The notes below the pieces were generated by a model. That model was given only the letters and a program-made list of their open reading frames with translations. It made no database searches and had not been told where the DNA came from. From contig NZ_JAHXZM010000010.1 of NCBI RefSeq assembly GCF_019429535.1, forward strand, positions 1-50,292: DNA of 50,292 bases, given 5' to 3'. A program made the position numbers and the translations under genes. Shown here piece by piece: positions 32,827 through 41,202 of the stretch. This stretch comes from Sphingomonas citricola. GTDB taxonomy: Bacteria; Pseudomonadota; Alphaproteobacteria; Sphingomonadales; Sphingomonadaceae. The stretch's first letter is position 1, and every line of letters starts with the position of its first letter.

Positions 32827-33579
32827 ATGGCGACGTTCGCGCCCAAGAAGGCGACGATCTATCGGATGGTGATGCCGACCCACACCTGTCCCTACGGGAT
32901 CAAGGCGAAGGATCTGCTGCGCCGGCAGGGTTATGAGGTCGAGGACCATTGGCTACGCACGCGCGAGGAAACCGACGCGTTCAAAGCCGAGCATGGGGTC
33001 AAAACGACACCCCAGACCTTCATCGGTGGCGAGCGGGTAGGAGGCTACGACGATCTGCGCCGGTTTTTCGGTAAGACCGTGGCCGACCCCACGGCGGTGA
33101 CCTACCGGCCGGTCGCGGTTGTGTTCGCGATGACGGCATTGATGGCGCTGGCGGCCAGCTATGCCGTGCTCGGCACACCGTTCACGGTACGCGCGGGTGA
33201 GTGGTTCATCGCCTTCTCCATGTGCGTGCTGGCCATGCTCAAGCTCCAGAACGTGGAGAGCTTTTCGAGCATGTTCCTCAACTACGATCTGCTTGCGAAG
33301 CGCTGGGTGCCCTATTCCTACACCTACCCCTACGCGGAAGGCGCAGCGGGCGTGCTGATGGCGGCCGGCGTGCTGACCTGGCTGTCGGTGCCGATCGCGC
33401 TGGTGATCGGGACGATCGGAGCGGTCTCGGTCATCAAGGCCGTGTATGTCGACAAGCGCGAGCTGAAATGCGCGTGCGTGGGCGGTGACAGCAATGTGCC
33501 GTTGGGCTTCCTGTCGCTCACCGAGAACGTGATGATGGTCGCCATGGCGATCTGGATGGTGCTGGGCGTCGCGCACTGA
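32827..33579 (+). CDS. Glutaredoxin fused to a MauE/DoxX-like membrane domain
   Basis: 250 aa. Residues about 8-85 form a glutaredoxin (HTCPYGIKAKDLLRRQGYEV; active Cys21 with CPYG, then KTTPQTFIGGERVGGYDDLR for glutathione). Residues about 95-250 form four membrane helices with MauE-like features and CACVGGDSNVPLGFLSLTEN near the end (Cys215, Cys217). It would move thiol/metal redox power across the membrane. It is the only gene behind a mer-type promoter; no merT, merP or merA was found. Confidence 0.85.
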   Translation: MATFAPKKATIYRMVMPTHTCPYGIKAKDLLRRQGYEVEDHWLRTREETDAFKAEHGVKTTPQTFIGGERVGGYDDLRRFFGKTVADPTAVTYRPVAVVFAMTALMALAASYAVLGTPFTVRAGEWFIAFSMCVLAMLKLQNVESFSSMFLNYDLLAKRWVPYSYTYPYAEGAAGVLMAAGVLTWLSVPIALVIGTIGAVSVIKAVYVDKRELKCACVGGDSNVPLGFLSLTENVMMVAMAIWMVLGVAH

Positions 33580-33616
33580 TCTGGTGCGGCGGCCCGGCGC
33601 AAGCTAGAAGGGCTGC

Positions 33617-33949
33617 ATGAGCTTCGGCCGCCTCGTCCGCACATTTGCGCTGCTCCTGCTGGGCGCGATGCTGCTCGTGCGGATGGGCCCGATGTGCGAG
33701 GCCATGGCGCAGGCTGCGCCGCCTTCGCAGGCGCATGCCGGAATGGCCGATTGCGATCGCGCGCCGCTCACGCCCGTAAAAAAGACCCCTCCGGTGGACT
33801 GCGTAGGAGCCTGCATCGCAACGGCCCTCGACGTTCACACGTCTCCCGCGCCGCAGCTCGCCGTGCGGACGGATCCGCCCGCACCCGAGCCTCATGCCCT
33901 TGTTGGTCGCTCGGGCGGTCCTGCACCGCCACCTCCTCGAACCGCCTGA
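33617..33949 (+). CDS. Small secreted Cys/Pro-rich protein, unknown function
   Basis: 110 aa with a signal-like N terminus (FALLLLGAMLLVRMGPMCEA). Cysteines occur in MADCDRAP and PPVDCVGACIATAL. It ends in a Pro-rich tail (SGGPAPPPPRTA) similar in style to the His-rich protein at 284-652. A GAAGGG lies before ATG 33617. It probably belongs to a group of small periplasmic metal-handling proteins. No domain was recognised with certainty. Confidence 0.65.
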   Translation: MSFGRLVRTFALLLLGAMLLVRMGPMCEAMAQAAPPSQAHAGMADCDRAPLTPVKKTPPVDCVGACIATALDVHTSPAPQLAVRTDPPAPEPHALVGRSGGPAPPPPRTA

Positions 33950-33994
33950 TCGACGTGGATTCCGATCAATCAGTGCATTTGAGGAAAATTACAC

Positions 33995-34216
33995 ATGAAG
34001 ACCATCAAGTTCATCGGCGCGGCTATCGCGCTCACGCTCGTTCCCGCCACGGCCTTTGCCGCCGCTGACTGCTGCGCGGGGAAGGAGTGCTGCAAGGATG
34101 GCGCCGACTGCTGCAAGGACAAGGACGGCGCGAAGAAGGATTGCTGCGCCGACATGAAGGACATGAAGCACGGCGAGCACGCCGGTCACGACATGTCGGG
34201 CATGCAGAAGAAGTAA
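33995..34216 (+). CDS. Small periplasmic protein with four Cys-Cys pairs
   Basis: 73 aa. Signal peptide MKTIKFIGAAIALTLVPATA, then only about 50 mature residues with four CC pairs (DCCAGKECCKDGADCCKDKD ... KDCCADM) and a His/Met end (HGEHAGHDMSGMQKK). This composition can hold several Cu(I), Zn or Cd ions. A perfect intrinsic terminator follows at 34224-34249. It resembles no characterised metallothionein that I can name, but a periplasmic metallothionein-like role is likely. Confidence 0.8.
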   Translation: MKTIKFIGAAIALTLVPATAFAAADCCAGKECCKDGADCCKDKDGAKKDCCADMKDMKHGEHAGHDMSGMQKK

Positions 34217-34223
34217 GCTGGGA

Positions 34224-34249
34224 GGGGAGGCGTTCGCGCCTCCCCTTTT
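34224..34249 (+). terminator. Rho-independent terminator of the Cys-pair gene
   Basis: A 9-bp perfect stem (GGGGAGGCG / CGCCTCCCC) with a TTCG tetraloop is followed by TTTTC, eight bases past the stop codon. Its T run ends at the stop codon of the convergent DUF411 gene. Confidence 0.9.
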
Positions 34250-34689
34250 CAATGGCGGGCGAACACCCTGCGGCCGCTCGGCCCGAACGCGATCACGTCA
34301 TAGGCCTGGGCCTTCATGCCCGGCATTTCCATGCCCGGTGAGCCCATCGGCATCCCGGCGACCGCGAGGCCGGTGACGCCCTTCGGATGCGTGGCCAAGG
34401 CGCGCTTCATGTCGGCAATCGGAACGTGCCCTTCGAAGGTCATGCCGTCGATAATGGCAGTGTGACAGGAGGCGAGGTCTTGAGGCACGCCGCGTGCCTT
34501 CATGAACGCCGGCCGGTTCGCATCGTCGACGACGCGGACGGCGCGGCCGAACTGCTCCTTCACCTGCTGCGCCCATTTCTCGCAACAGGGGCAACCCGGG
34601 TCGCGATGCATCAGGACGGGACCCGCGGCGAGAGCCCCCGCAGGGGTAGCGCACGCCAGCGCGGCGGCGAGAAGGCGAAAGCGATCCAT
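34249..34689 (-). CDS. DUF411 periplasmic metal-binding protein
   Basis: 146 aa from ATG 34689 (MDRFRLLAAALACATPAGAL, signal peptide). The mature part begins VLMHRDPGCPCCEKWAQQV, the CxCC motif of DUF411, and continues with GVPQDLASCHTAIIDGMTFE, GHVPIADMKRAL and a Met-rich stretch (GMPMGSPGMEMPGM). The family is linked with copper and silver resistance (CopG-like). A longer frame from 34767 is not needed. Confidence 0.88.
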   Translation of the reverse strand: MDRFRLLAAALACATPAGALAAGPVLMHRDPGCPCCEKWAQQVKEQFGRAVRVVDDANRPAFMKARGVPQDLASCHTAIIDGMTFEGHVPIADMKRALATHPKGVTGLAVAGMPMGSPGMEMPGMKAQAYDVIAFGPSGRRVFARH

Positions 34690-34747
34690 ATCTGAGTTCC
34701 CGGGTGGCCATCCCCCGCACGGTGACGGGGGGAGGGACGATAGTCGA

Positions 34748-35122
34748 TTACTGGGCGCTCTTGCCATGCGCCCGCAGCCAGGCGTTCAACTCGCCGATCT
34801 CGCGGGTCTGCTCTGCGATCGTCTTGGTGGCCATCTGGCGAACCTTGGGGTCCTTGGTCTCGCGAAGCACGATACGCGACATGGCGATGCCGCCACGGTG
34901 GTGCTCGACCATCTTGCGGACCCACGTCTCGGTGGCATCGGCACCCATCGCCGACATCATCTTCTGATGCATGTCCATCTCGGCCTGCGGGTACGGGTTC
35001 GCCGGCGTCGGCCGCATCATCTGCCCATGGTTCATGCCGGAATGGTCCATGCCCTGCATCTGGGCGACCGCGGGAGCCGCGCCGAGGGCGGTCGCGACGG
35101 CCATAATCATCATTTTCTTCAT
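34748..35122 (-). CDS. DUF305 periplasmic Met/His-rich protein
   Basis: 124 aa. Signal peptide MKKMMIMAVATALGAAPAVA; then QMQGMDHSGMNHGQMM, a Met/His copper-binding motif. DUF305 helices follow with KMVEHHRGGIAMSRIVLRET. It probably binds copper in the periplasm and stands with copA/copB and the DUF411 gene in one minus-strand group. Confidence 0.88.
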   Translation of the reverse strand: MKKMMIMAVATALGAAPAVAQMQGMDHSGMNHGQMMRPTPANPYPQAEMDMHQKMMSAMGADATETWVRKMVEHHRGGIAMSRIVLRETKDPKVRQMATKTIAEQTREIGELNAWLRAHGKSAQ

Positions 35123-35197
35123 CGTGTCGCTCCTGCGTCAAAACCCCCGCTCAACAGGGATACGGGCTCAAACCGATTAGCCCTCAAGCGATGTTGC

Positions 35198-35803
35198 TCA
35201 GCGGATCGGCTGAAGCGTGTTGACGCCGACGCTCTCGTCGGTTTCGGGGGGCGGGGGAGGCACCTGCTTGTCGCGATAGGAGGGGAGGTCGGGCGCATTG
35301 TCGGGCGTGGGGTGCGCCTCGAGCCGGGCGATGTAGCGCTTCATCTGCGCGATCTCGCGGACCTGAGCATCAATGATCCCGTCCGCCAGCTTGCGTACCT
35401 CGGGGTCTTTGATGTGCGCGCGCTCGCTGGTCATGATCGCGATCGAGTGATGCGGGATCATGGCCTTCATATAAGCGACGTCGCCGACCGTCTCCTGGCT
35501 ACGGACGAGCCACAAGGCGCCGGCGAATACCGCGATCGAGGCTGCCACGATGCCGAGATTGGCCCGCCGGTCGGGGTACATGCCCCACATGAAGCCGATC
35601 ATGATGAGCGCCATGGTGGCGCCCATGACGATCGCCATCCACGTCCGGGTCTGGCTGTATTCGACATGGCTCAGTGCGTAGGTGTTAAGGTACATGAGCC
35701 CGAACATCACGACCGTCGACGTCGCGATCATCGCGGCGAAGCGCCCGTAGCTCATCCCCATATTGCCGCCCTGTTTGGAGCTGGGGTCGTCGTGGTTCAT
35801 CAT
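35198..35803 (-). CDS. DUF305 membrane protein
   Basis: 201 aa from ATG 35803 or 35800, preceded by AGGAGA. Three membrane helices (FAAMIATSTVVMFGLMYLNT; AIVMGATMALIMIGFMWGMY; LGIVAASIAVFAGALWLVRS) come before a DUF305 domain with KAMIPHHSIAIMTSERAHI. The Pro-rich end is GVNTLQPIR. It is the membrane-bound form of the DUF305 group and follows the PepSY gene. Confidence 0.87.
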   Translation of the reverse strand: MMNHDDPSSKQGGNMGMSYGRFAAMIATSTVVMFGLMYLNTYALSHVEYSQTRTWMAIVMGATMALIMIGFMWGMYPDRRANLGIVAASIAVFAGALWLVRSQETVGDVAYMKAMIPHHSIAIMTSERAHIKDPEVRKLADGIIDAQVREIAQMKRYIARLEAHPTPDNAPDLPSYRDKQVPPPPPETDESVGVNTLQPIR

Positions 35804-35847
35804 GCGCTCTCCTGTGCGGCCCCACCCACACGAGGATACGCGGCTCT

Positions 35848-36579
35848 CTAGCGGACCCCTTGAGCTTTTCTGCGCCGTCGGCGGGGCCAACGCATGAAGA
35901 GCAGGATCGCGCCGGCAACGGCGAACACGAGCCCGCCCGCTGCAAAGGCGTTGAGCCATGGCGTGTTGAACCGTTCGTGCTCGGTCCAATCCATGATGTG
36001 GAGACCCCAGAAGAAGTCATAGAGCCGCCACGTGCCGGTTCGCACCGATGTCAGCCGCCCCGTTTCAGCCGCGACGTAAATGCGGGTCCCGTCGGCATCG
36101 GGGAAAGAAGCACGCCAGGCGGGGAGGGCGCCGCGGTACTCGGTGCTCGGGCGCTCGATCCGTTCAACGACCGGCGCCGAACCGGCATCGCCGCGATACG
36201 CCTGCCTCGCGATCAGCGCTGCAGCGGCGCCATCGACCGGGGCCAGAGGCTTCGCGGTCCGGGCGTCCAGCAAGCGCACCTTGCCGTCGCCGAGTTGGGC
36301 TTCGACGATTGGCCGACCCAGCAGCATCCGGTGCTGAAGCTGACGCACCGGCGCCCCTGCCGATGCGAGAAGGGCAGGGACGGGCGCGAAGTCCTGGGTG
36401 GCAATCAGGGCCGGTTCGACGTTCCGATCGATCCGGTGATCGCCATGCACCGTGTCGATCGGCAGCAAGCTCATGACTAGCCCGCTTGTGAACCAGACGA
36501 TCGCCTGCGCTCCGATCAGGAGCGCAAGCCAGCGGTGAACCTTGCTTGCCCCAACATGGAGGCGGAGCCGCGGGCTCAG
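35848..36579 (-). CDS. PepSY-domain membrane protein, start uncertain
   Basis: The first ATG in this frame is at 36474, which gives 208 aa beginning MSLLPIDTVHGDH. However, the 35 codons before it read as real protein: LHVGASKVHRWLALLIGAQA then IVWFTSGLV, a first membrane helix expected in this family. No ATG, GTG or TTG lies in that part; a CTG at 36579 overlaps the copB stop codon and could be used by translational coupling. PepSY domain (VRLLDARTAKPLAPVDGAAA, then SFPDADGTRIYVAAETGRLT) and a last helix (GLVFAVAGAILLFMRWP) follow. It lies after copB; its role in copper handling is unknown. Confidence 0.72.
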   Translation of the reverse strand: MSPRLRLHVGASKVHRWLALLIGAQAIVWFTSGLVMSLLPIDTVHGDHRIDRNVEPALIATQDFAPVPALLASAGAPVRQLQHRMLLGRPIVEAQLGDGKVRLLDARTAKPLAPVDGAAAALIARQAYRGDAGSAPVVERIERPSTEYRGALPAWRASFPDADGTRIYVAAETGRLTSVRTGTWRLYDFFWGLHIMDWTEHERFNTPWLNAFAAGGLVFAVAGAILLFMRWPRRRRRKAQGVR

Positions 36580-37772
36580 AACCAGGTCCTCACGCCCGCG
36601 ACGAAGCTAAAGCCGCCCGTTTTGTCACCGCGTGCGCGAGTGAAGCGCGCGGTGTCCCCGAACTGCCGCTCCCAGGACACGCCGATGTAGGGCGCGAACT
36701 CGCGCCGGCCCTCGTAGCGAAGCCGAAGCCCGGCCTCGAGGTCCGTGAGCCCGGAGCCGGTGCCGGTTTCGGGCACGTCCTGCGCGGAGAAATTGGCCTC
36801 CACCCTAGGCTGGAGCACGAACCAGTTGGTGATGCGCTGGTCGTAATAGCCCTCCGCACGGCCAAGCACGTCGCCCTTGTCGGAGAGGAACAATGCGCCC
36901 TCCACCTCGAACCAACCGGGGGCCAGCCCCTCGATCCCTACCGTCGCGAAGGTGCGCGAGGGGTTGGGCTTGAAGTCGTAGCGAACGCCCGCCTGAAGGT
37001 TCCAGTATGGATCGAGCGCGCGGCTGTAGAGCGCCTGCACCTCGGCCTGTTCGAGCGGCTTGCCGAACGTGCCTTCGCCCTCGCTCTTTAGCGTAAAGCG
37101 ATTGATGTCGCCCCCGATCCAGGCCTCGCCATCCCAGCGATAGCCGTCGCCACCCTTGCGAGCCTGATATTCGGCGAGATTGAAGAGGATCTGATAGACG
37201 GTCATTCCGCCATGCTCGCGGCGTAGATCGTTCTCGCGCGAGCTGGCCATGGCGTCCGCGCCCCAGAAACGATCGGCGAGGTGGTCCCCGGCCGGAGCGG
37301 GAGCGGGCTTGTTGCCGGGGGGAAGGTCGGTTCCGACCTTGGCAGCGGGCTGATCGCCGGGCATCGCCATGCCCGGCATCGTGCTCATGTCGTGGCCGGC
37401 ATGTGGGTCCTGGCCCGCATCTGTCGATGCTGCCATGCCCGGCATAGCGGACATATCGTGCCCGGCGTGCGGGTTCTGGGTGGGCTGCTGACCGCTCATA
37501 TCCATTCGCTGCATTCCGCTCATGTCATGCCCGGCATGAGGGTCGGCAGCCTGCGTCTTCGCCGGTTGCGCGCGCCGCGGCGCGGTGCGTCGGACGGGGG
37601 CCTTACGCTTAGTCGCGGACTTGGCCGCGGCTTTCGCCTTCGGCTTGGCGGCCGGCTTTGCCGGCATCGTCATGCCCGGCATGTTGTGCATGGAATGGTC
37701 CATGGTCTGCGCCAATGCGGGTGTCGCAAGGGCGAGCGGCGCCATACCGGCGAGGAGGAGCGCCCGGATCAC
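36576..37772 (-). CDS. copB: Copper resistance outer-membrane protein CopB
   Basis: 398 aa from GTG 37772, overlapping the copA stop by 4 bp. Signal peptide, then a long Met/His-rich region with three repeats of PHAGHDMS (HDMSGMQRMDMS, HDMSAMPGMAAS, HDMSTMPGMAMP) in an Ala/Lys/Pro-rich segment. The CopB beta-barrel follows, from DHLADRFWGADAMASSREND to the end (FSFVAGVRTWF), where the terminal Phe is typical of outer-membrane porins. It binds or controls copper at the outer membrane. Confidence 0.92.
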   Translation of the reverse strand: MIRALLLAGMAPLALATPALAQTMDHSMHNMPGMTMPAKPAAKPKAKAAAKSATKRKAPVRRTAPRRAQPAKTQAADPHAGHDMSGMQRMDMSGQQPTQNPHAGHDMSAMPGMAASTDAGQDPHAGHDMSTMPGMAMPGDQPAAKVGTDLPPGNKPAPAPAGDHLADRFWGADAMASSRENDLRREHGGMTVYQILFNLAEYQARKGGDGYRWDGEAWIGGDINRFTLKSEGEGTFGKPLEQAEVQALYSRALDPYWNLQAGVRYDFKPNPSRTFATVGIEGLAPGWFEVEGALFLSDKGDVLGRAEGYYDQRITNWFVLQPRVEANFSAQDVPETGTGSGLTDLEAGLRLRYEGRREFAPYIGVSWERQFGDTARFTRARGDKTGGFSFVAGVRTWF

Positions 37773-39739
37773 GCCGTGGCCTCCCCGGCCTTGCGGACCT
37801 GGACGACACGCATCATGCCCGCGTGCATGTGGTAGAGCATGTGGCAGTGGAAGGCCCAGTCGCCTTCCTCGCCGGTCACGTCCCAGCTCACCGTGCCTCC
37901 CGGCTGCACCAGCACCGTATGCTTTCGGGGCGCGTAGGCGCCCTTGCCGGTCACCAGGTCGAAGAAGTGGCCATGGATGTGGATCGGATGTCCCATCATC
38001 GTGTCGTTGATGAGCGTCACCCGTACGCGCTCGCCGTGAAGCAGCGTGATCGGATCGGGGTTCTCCGACAGCTTTTCGCCGTCGAAGCCCCACATGTAGC
38101 GCTCCATGTTGCCGGTGAGGTGGAGCTTGATCTCCCGCTCCGGTGCGCGTGTGTCCGGGTTGCGGTCGAGCGCCATCAGGTCGCGATAGGTGAGAACGCG
38201 GTGCCCGACATTCTCCAGCCCCTGCCCGGGATCTCCGGTGCGATCGACCGGCATCGGCGAGATGGTCTGCACGCCCGGTCCCTTCTTCACCTCAGGGGCA
38301 TTGCTGAAATCGCGCATGGAATGGCTCATGCCGCCCATGTCCATCCCGCCCATCTGATCGCCGTTCATCGCCGGCATCGTGCCGGAGCCATGGTCCATAC
38401 CGGCCATGGCGCCGCCCTGAGCCTGGCCGTGGTCCATGCCTGCCATGCCGCCTGCCGCGGTGCCGGCCGCGCCGTGGTTCATTTGGGAATGATCCATACC
38501 CGGCATCGCGCCGGTGCCCGCGCCATGCCCCATCGCAGCATGGTCCATGCCGGACATCGATCCCGCGGCGCCGCCCATAGCACCATGATTCATAGCGCCG
38601 TGGTCCATCGTGCCATGATCCATGCCGCCCATGCCCATGTCCTTCATGGTCGCGAGCGGGCGCTTGCGGAGCGGGGGCACCTCGGCCGCCATCCCCTCAC
38701 GCGGGGCGAGCGTCGCGCGGGCCATGCCGGAGCGATCGACGCTCTCACCGACCAGCGTATAGGCGCGCAGGTCGGGCGGGGTGACGATCGCGTCGTAGGT
38801 CTCGGCCGGGCCGAACTGGAACTCGTCGATCTCAACCGGGCGCACGTTCAAGCCGTCGGCCGCGACGATCGTCATCGGCAGGCCCGGAATGCGGACGTTG
38901 AAGGTGGTCATCGACGAGGCGTTGATGAAGCGCAGCCGTACCCGCTCGCCGGGCCGGAACAGCGCGGTCCAATTGTCCTTGGGGCCGTAGCCGTTGACCA
39001 GGTAAGTGTAGACCGACCCCGTGACGTCGGCGACGTCGGCGGGATCCATCCGCATCTTGCCCCACTCCAACCGCTCTTTCAGCGACTGATCCTTGCCGGC
39101 GAGAAGCCCGGCCAGGGTCTGGCGCTGGCGGTTGAAGTAGCCCGACTCCTTCTTCAGCCGATCAAAGAGGTAGTGCGGGTGATGGAAGCTGTGGTCGGAC
39201 AGCACGATCACATGCTCGCGATCGAACTGCACGGGATCGGGATTCTTCGGATCGATCAGGATCGGGCCGTAGTGTCCCTCCTGCTCCTGAAGCCCGGAAT
39301 GGCTGTGATACCAGTAGGTCCCGCTTTGGATGATCGGGAACTCGTAGGTGAAGGTCGAGCGCGCCGGAATGCCGGGGAAGGCGATCCCCGGCACCCCGTC
39401 CATCTGAAAGGGCAGCAGCAGCCCATGCCAGTGGATCGAGGTTTCCTCGTCGAGCTCGTTGACGACGTGGAGGCGGACGTTCTGTCCCTCGCGCAAGCGG
39501 ATGAGCGGCGCGGGCACGGTGCCGTTGATGCCGATGGCGTGGCTCTGCCGCCCGTCGATCATCATCATCTGATGCGCGACCTTGAGCGTGATGTCCTCGC
39601 CCGACACCGTGGGCAACGGCTTGGCGATGCCGGCGGAGACGGGCTGTGCCCATGCCGGCATATAGGCCGACAAGGCGAGGCCGCCTCCTGCCAGACTGGC
39701 ACCGCGCAGCACCTGGCGGCGGTCGAGAACGCGCGACAT
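37769..39739 (-). CDS. copA: Periplasmic multicopper oxidase CopA
   Basis: 656 aa. Twin-arginine signal DRRQVLRGASLAGGGLALSA. Copper ligands: HWHG (103-106), HSH in WYHSHSG (145-147), HPIHIHGHFFDLV and HCHMLYHMHAGMM at the end. The middle (about 350-470) is a Met/Gly/His-rich region of GMDHGTMDHGAMNHG type that probably stores copper. It oxidises Cu(I) to Cu(II). It lies downstream of the sigma/anti-sigma trio. Confidence 0.95.
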   Translation of the reverse strand: MSRVLDRRQVLRGASLAGGGLALSAYMPAWAQPVSAGIAKPLPTVSGEDITLKVAHQMMMIDGRQSHAIGINGTVPAPLIRLREGQNVRLHVVNELDEETSIHWHGLLLPFQMDGVPGIAFPGIPARSTFTYEFPIIQSGTYWYHSHSGLQEQEGHYGPILIDPKNPDPVQFDREHVIVLSDHSFHHPHYLFDRLKKESGYFNRQRQTLAGLLAGKDQSLKERLEWGKMRMDPADVADVTGSVYTYLVNGYGPKDNWTALFRPGERVRLRFINASSMTTFNVRIPGLPMTIVAADGLNVRPVEIDEFQFGPAETYDAIVTPPDLRAYTLVGESVDRSGMARATLAPREGMAAEVPPLRKRPLATMKDMGMGGMDHGTMDHGAMNHGAMGGAAGSMSGMDHAAMGHGAGTGAMPGMDHSQMNHGAAGTAAGGMAGMDHGQAQGGAMAGMDHGSGTMPAMNGDQMGGMDMGGMSHSMRDFSNAPEVKKGPGVQTISPMPVDRTGDPGQGLENVGHRVLTYRDLMALDRNPDTRAPEREIKLHLTGNMERYMWGFDGEKLSENPDPITLLHGERVRVTLINDTMMGHPIHIHGHFFDLVTGKGAYAPRKHTVLVQPGGTVSWDVTGEEGDWAFHCHMLYHMHAGMMRVVQVRKAGEATA

Positions 39740-39806
39740 GCAAGCTCCTAAGAATGGGGCCGTGAAAGGGCCGTCGCTTCTTCTACGCGGCCGATCCGTC
39801 CAGCCC

Positions 39807-40376
39807 TCAGCGGTTCCCGAGTTTTTCGAGCAGCCGCGCCCGCGCGCGATACAGGCGGGTTTCGACCGCCTTCTGGCTGATCCCCAGCACCTCGGCCGTC
39901 TCGGCCTGGCTCAGGCCTTCGATCGTCCGAAGTACCAAAGGCTCCTTCAGGTTCGCGGGCAAGGTCGAGATGGCGCGGGTCACACGATCGAGTTCCTGCC
40001 GATCGCCGGCTGCGTCGTCGATCGGCACCTGTTCGTCGACGATGCTCTGGACCTGTTCGTCGTTCGGCAGCGCGAACGACAGAAACCGGCGCACGGCACG
40101 CTTGCGCGCCCAATCGCGGCATTTGTTGACGGCGATGGTCGTGAGCCACGCCTGCATCGAGCGGTTGGGATCGTAGCGCGACAAGGCCTGATGTGCGGCC
40201 ACGAACGCTTCCTGGGTCACGTCCAGCGCGTCGTCGGCATCGCCGAGGAATGCGCGCGAAAGCCGGAACATCGGCTGCCGATAGCGTCGCACGATCTCGG
40301 CGAAAGCGGCTTGTCGGCCGGCGATGCTGAGCGTCGCCAGTTCGCCATCCGACAACGCGGTCCAATCGAGGCTCAC
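39807..40376 (-). CDS. ECF sigma factor of the copper operon (CnrH-like)
   Basis: 189 aa. Region 2 is AFLGDADDALDVTQEAFVAA and region 4 is STLPANLKEPLVLRTIEGLS then QAETAEVLGISQKAVETRLY. It ends 67 bases before copA and overlaps the sensor gene by 4 bp. Together with the two upstream genes it forms a CnrYXH-like unit. It would direct RNA polymerase to the cop genes when the anti-sigma releases it. Confidence 0.92.
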   Translation of the reverse strand: MSLDWTALSDGELATLSIAGRQAAFAEIVRRYRQPMFRLSRAFLGDADDALDVTQEAFVAAHQALSRYDPNRSMQAWLTTIAVNKCRDWARKRAVRRFLSFALPNDEQVQSIVDEQVPIDDAAGDRQELDRVTRAISTLPANLKEPLVLRTIEGLSQAETAEVLGISQKAVETRLYRARARLLEKLGNR

Positions 40377-40813
40377 CCCTGGCCGTCGGTGAGCGCCTTC
40401 ACCACCGCGTCATCGAATTGAGAGGTCTGATCGGGCCGGAGGAGCTGACGCATGGCGAAGATGTGCGCCAGCGTCGCCTTCTGCAGCTCGCCCATCGCGG
40501 CATGGCTTTGGTCGACCGCAGCGGCCACCCGCGGACCATTGCCATGCTCGGCCTCGATCGCCTCGGCAAGGCGGGCATTGGCGGCACGCATCTCCAGCTC
40601 GAGGGCGCGGCGTTGCACCGCGAACCGGTCTTCGAGCACCTTCAATCGGGCCTGCTGGTCGCCATCAAGCGCGAGCTTATGATGCAGCACCTCGTGAAGC
40701 GCCGCACCGGGTTGCTTGGGCTGCGGCAGCAGTGCGCGCCCGATAAAGACACCGCCGATCGCTGCCAGGAAGGCGAGCAAGGCGCACAGGACAACCCGCT
40801 TGGTCGAGGTCAT
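40373..40813 (-). CDS. Periplasmic heavy-metal sensor, CnrX/CpxP-like
   Basis: 146 aa from ATG 40813. One N-terminal membrane anchor (VVLCALLAFLAAIGGVFIGR) and a periplasmic helical hairpin of the metal-resistance family: ALHEVLHHKLALDGDQQARL then KVLEDRFAVQRRALELEMRA and QKATLAHIFAMRQLLRPDQ. Possible metal ligands are His of HEVLHH and AEHGNG. In Cupriavidus CnrX the bound metal makes CnrY release CnrH. Longer upstream frames overlap the anti-sigma gene. Confidence 0.85.
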   Translation of the reverse strand: MTSTKRVVLCALLAFLAAIGGVFIGRALLPQPKQPGAALHEVLHHKLALDGDQQARLKVLEDRFAVQRRALELEMRAANARLAEAIEAEHGNGPRVAAAVDQSHAAMGELQKATLAHIFAMRQLLRPDQTSQFDDAVVKALTDGQG

Positions 40814-41091
40814 GGCTCGCCGATCAGCAACGCGGAAGGGGCAAGGGGGGAGGCTCCGCCGAGCGGCGCGAGCGAGACAACAGGGCTTGCCGTCGCGGGC
40901 AGCTCGGCACCGACGATCCCGATACCGAGCGCCGCGGCGGTTATCACACCGATCCCGAGCCCGGCTCCGCGCACGGCGGGGCGGCTGCCGATTCGTCTGA
41001 GGACTTGGTCCTCGATACCCTCCAAAGCGGCCGGGGCGGGTGCGCCCGCTAGTCGCGCCAATGCTCTGTCTAGATCGTCCATGCTTTCCAC
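40810..41091 (-). CDS. Small membrane anti-sigma factor, CnrY-like
   Basis: 93 aa. MDDLDRALARLAGAPAPAAL (from the alternative ATG 41082) is the likely sigma-binding helix, followed by one membrane segment (GLGIGVITAAALGIGIVGAE) and a short periplasmic tail. Size and order (anti-sigma, sensor, sigma, overlapping by 4 bp each) match CnrYXH. Assignment rests on architecture; sequence identity with CnrY itself cannot be judged by eye. Confidence 0.78.
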   Translation of the reverse strand: MESMDDLDRALARLAGAPAPAALEGIEDQVLRRIGSRPAVRGAGLGIGVITAAALGIGIVGAELPATASPVVSLAPLGGASPLAPSALLIGEP

Positions 41092-41202
41092 TCCGCCCCT
41101 CTATCATCGGATACGCATCGCTGCCCATCATCCCTCAACCGCCGGTGAGGGGTCGGGCAGCGCGCCGCGTAGAAGGGTGCACGAACCTCGTCGGAGTACC
41201 CC

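Noticed and set aside
32356..33579. Mercury resistance operon
   Set aside because: Only the regulator and operator resemble mer. No merT, merP or merA, and one Hg ligand is missing in the regulator.
37658..39751. 697-codon plus-strand open frame
   Set aside because: Antisense shadow of copA/copB created by the repeated Met/His codons.
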